Origin: a bacterium
GTDB taxonomy: Bacteria; AUK180
Length of the DNA stretch: 14,969 bases
Assembly: GCA_021162505.1 (NCBI GenBank)
Contig: JAGGYO010000060.1
Location: 1-14,969 of the forward strand
Reading direction: 5' to 3'
This document shows positions 14,843-14,969 of the stretch, in pieces. The number at the start of each line of letters is the position of its first letter. Position 1 is the first letter of the stretch. The position numbers and the translations under genes were made by a program. A model generated the notes under the pieces. The model saw only the letters and a list, made by a program, of their open reading frames with translations, was not told where the DNA came from and did no database searches.

Positions 14843-14969
14843 CTGAAGCATTTCTACAAAACGCGGTAAATATTAATTCTGATTCATATAATTACAAAGG
14901 AATAAAAGATGTTGCCAAGTTATTAAAAAGTTCTCTTGATCCTGCATTAAAAATAGAGCAGATTGAGAA
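14821..14969 (+). CDS. Start of an unrecognised gene, cut by the window edge
   Basis: An ATG at 14821 opens a frame without stop to the last base, about 49 codons: 'MDKNIKIAEAFLQNAVNI' and onward, a soluble, probably helical N-terminus with no signal peptide. A strong AAGGAGG at 14798-14804 lies inside the SPOR gene, 16 bases before the ATG. That is longer than ideal, but no better in-frame start codon lies closer. The TTG at 14813 belongs to the frame of the SPOR gene. The gene continues the operon. Too little is visible to assign a family. Confidence 0.6.
   Translation, partial: MDKNIKIAEAFLQNAVNINSDSYNYKGIKDVAKLLKSSLDPALKIEQIE

Overview
The window is A+T-rich (roughly two thirds A+T by eye, not counted) and almost fully coding, with every supportable gene on the + strand. 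Secreted proteins with Sec signal peptides, a SPOR-domain protein and a LysM protein with a FlgT-like C-terminal part suggest a diderm (Gram-negative-type) bacterium. The sequence alone does not fix the phylum. The fused nucleotidyltransferase/phosphomannomutase and the LysM, small membrane protein, dprA, topA order resemble deltaproteobacteria and several uncultured candidate phyla as I remember them, so an uncultured lineage is my guess, at low confidence.

Layout. (1) Bases 112-2491 hold a two-gene unit behind its own promoter-like site: a 581-residue secreted protein built of about nine 27-residue 'GNDxY' repeats, overlapping by 11 bases a secreted alpha-helical (HEAT-like) protein. (2) Bases 2492-2770 are the only sizeable gap. 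It holds a 33-bp direct repeat, a perfect 9-bp inverted repeat, shorter tandem repeats, a G/C-rich hairpin island, and then an excellent sigma70-type promoter (TTGAAA, 17 bp, TATAAT). (3) From 2771 to the right edge, ten genes run in one direction with gaps of at most 9 bases and several overlaps. In order they are: a periplasmic-binding-like secreted protein, class II fructose-bisphosphate aldolase, a LysM protein, a small membrane protein, DprA, topoisomerase I, SecA, a sugar-nucleotidyltransferase/degenerate phosphomannomutase fusion, a SPOR protein, and the start of an unrecognised gene.

How the genes fit together. The long run looks like one transcription unit mixing central metabolism (aldolase), envelope and peptidoglycan-linked functions (LysM, SPOR, sugar nucleotide enzyme, SecA export) and DNA handling (DprA, TopA). 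Tight spacing, and Shine-Dalgarno sites that overlap the preceding stop codons, suggest translational coupling.

Most worth a second look: both promoter-like sites put the predicted transcript start at, or one base before, an ATG with no ribosome binding site (apparent leaderless leading genes). The SecA carries a six-cysteine insertion in its second motor domain while lacking the usual C-terminal zinc motif. The phosphomannomutase half of the fusion has lost its metal-binding and sugar-binding signatures. The 27-residue repeat protein and its helical partner form an uncharacterised secreted pair.
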